From positions 248,001 to 312,000 of the forward strand of contig BEDY01000008.1 in the NCBI GenBank assembly GCA_002335605.1: 64,000 bases of DNA, read 5' to 3'. This document shows, piece after piece, positions 63,796-64,000 of this stretch (the first letter of the stretch is position 1; each line of letters starts with the position of its first letter). Source of the DNA: Prillingera fragicola. Taxonomy: Eukaryota > Basidiomycota > Tremellomycetes > Trichosporonales > Trichosporonaceae. The notes beneath the pieces are model-generated. The model did no database searches, had not been told where the DNA came from, and worked only from the letters and a program-made list of their open reading frames with translations. The position numbers and the translations under genes are program-made.

Positions 63796-64000
63796 GGAGT
63801 GGGGTGTAAAGTTGTCGGCCGTGGTGAATGGGGTTGAGTGATGCGGCTGTCCAGCAGCTCTGAATGCAATGCGTGTGTGGCGTGTGTAATAGTCGTGGTG
63901 TATTGTAAGTTGGAAGAGAGAGCGAGTGTAAATGTCAAGAGGACGCGACGTGGACGCAAATGAGGAGCAGTTGCAGGTTGCCAAGGGTGGGCGGCGTCGG

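Overview
The window is nuclear DNA of a GC-rich fungus, most likely a basidiomycete yeast of the Tremellomycetes (Trichosporonales-like). The evidence is the dense set of fungal gene families, Zn2Cys6 regulators, and many very short spliceosomal introns (most 34-45 nt, GTRNGT donor, CTRAC branch point a few bases before the acceptor). The exact species cannot be read from the sequence. Most genes are split, so exon coordinates were rebuilt by joining reading frames across donor, branch and acceptor signals and checking phase. I see 24 protein genes and one tRNA gene.

Left part (1-15.1 kb): the 5' part of an inositol hexakisphosphate kinase (minus, cut by the window edge), a BSD2/NDFIP-like Rsp5 adaptor, dihydroxyacetone kinase, an unknown acidic protein, a mitochondrial flavodoxin-fold protein, a 12-exon Zn2Cys6 transcription factor, and an unknown membrane protein with a Lys-rich tail.

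Middle-left (15.2-26.4 kb): an aldo-keto reductase, a second Zn2Cys6 factor (12 exons), a short-chain dehydrogenase, a tRNA-Ala, a flavin-dependent (Baeyer-Villiger type) monooxygenase with an NTF2-like N-terminus, and a sugar-porter-type MFS transporter. Enzymes, transporter and local regulator, TATA boxes at uniform distance, and a shared CCGGAGAT promoter motif suggest a co-regulated catabolic gene cluster.

Centre (26.4-43.4 kb): a secreted Ser/Pro/Gly-rich protein and a catalase, then a gene-poor stretch of about 6.4 kb with degenerate direct repeats and an AT-rich hairpin, then a velvet-family regulator with a very long low-complexity N-terminus and 2.4 kb of apparently non-coding upstream sequence.

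Right part (43.4-64 kb): an aldo-keto reductase/RidA fusion, a PEX11 family protein, a Tctex-type dynein light chain, an ATF/CREB-type bZIP factor, a mitochondrial ICT1-type peptidyl-tRNA hydrolase, an unknown Tyr-Trp-motif protein, a peroxisomal adenine-nucleotide-type carrier divergent from the multifunctional beta-oxidation enzyme FOX2, and a class I (GH47) alpha-mannosidase. Catalase, PEX11, the ANT1-like carrier and FOX2 form a loose peroxisome/fatty-acid-oxidation theme; the ANT1-FOX2 intergenic region carries a perfect inverted repeat built on CCTCGG, the core bound by FarA/Ctf1-type regulators.
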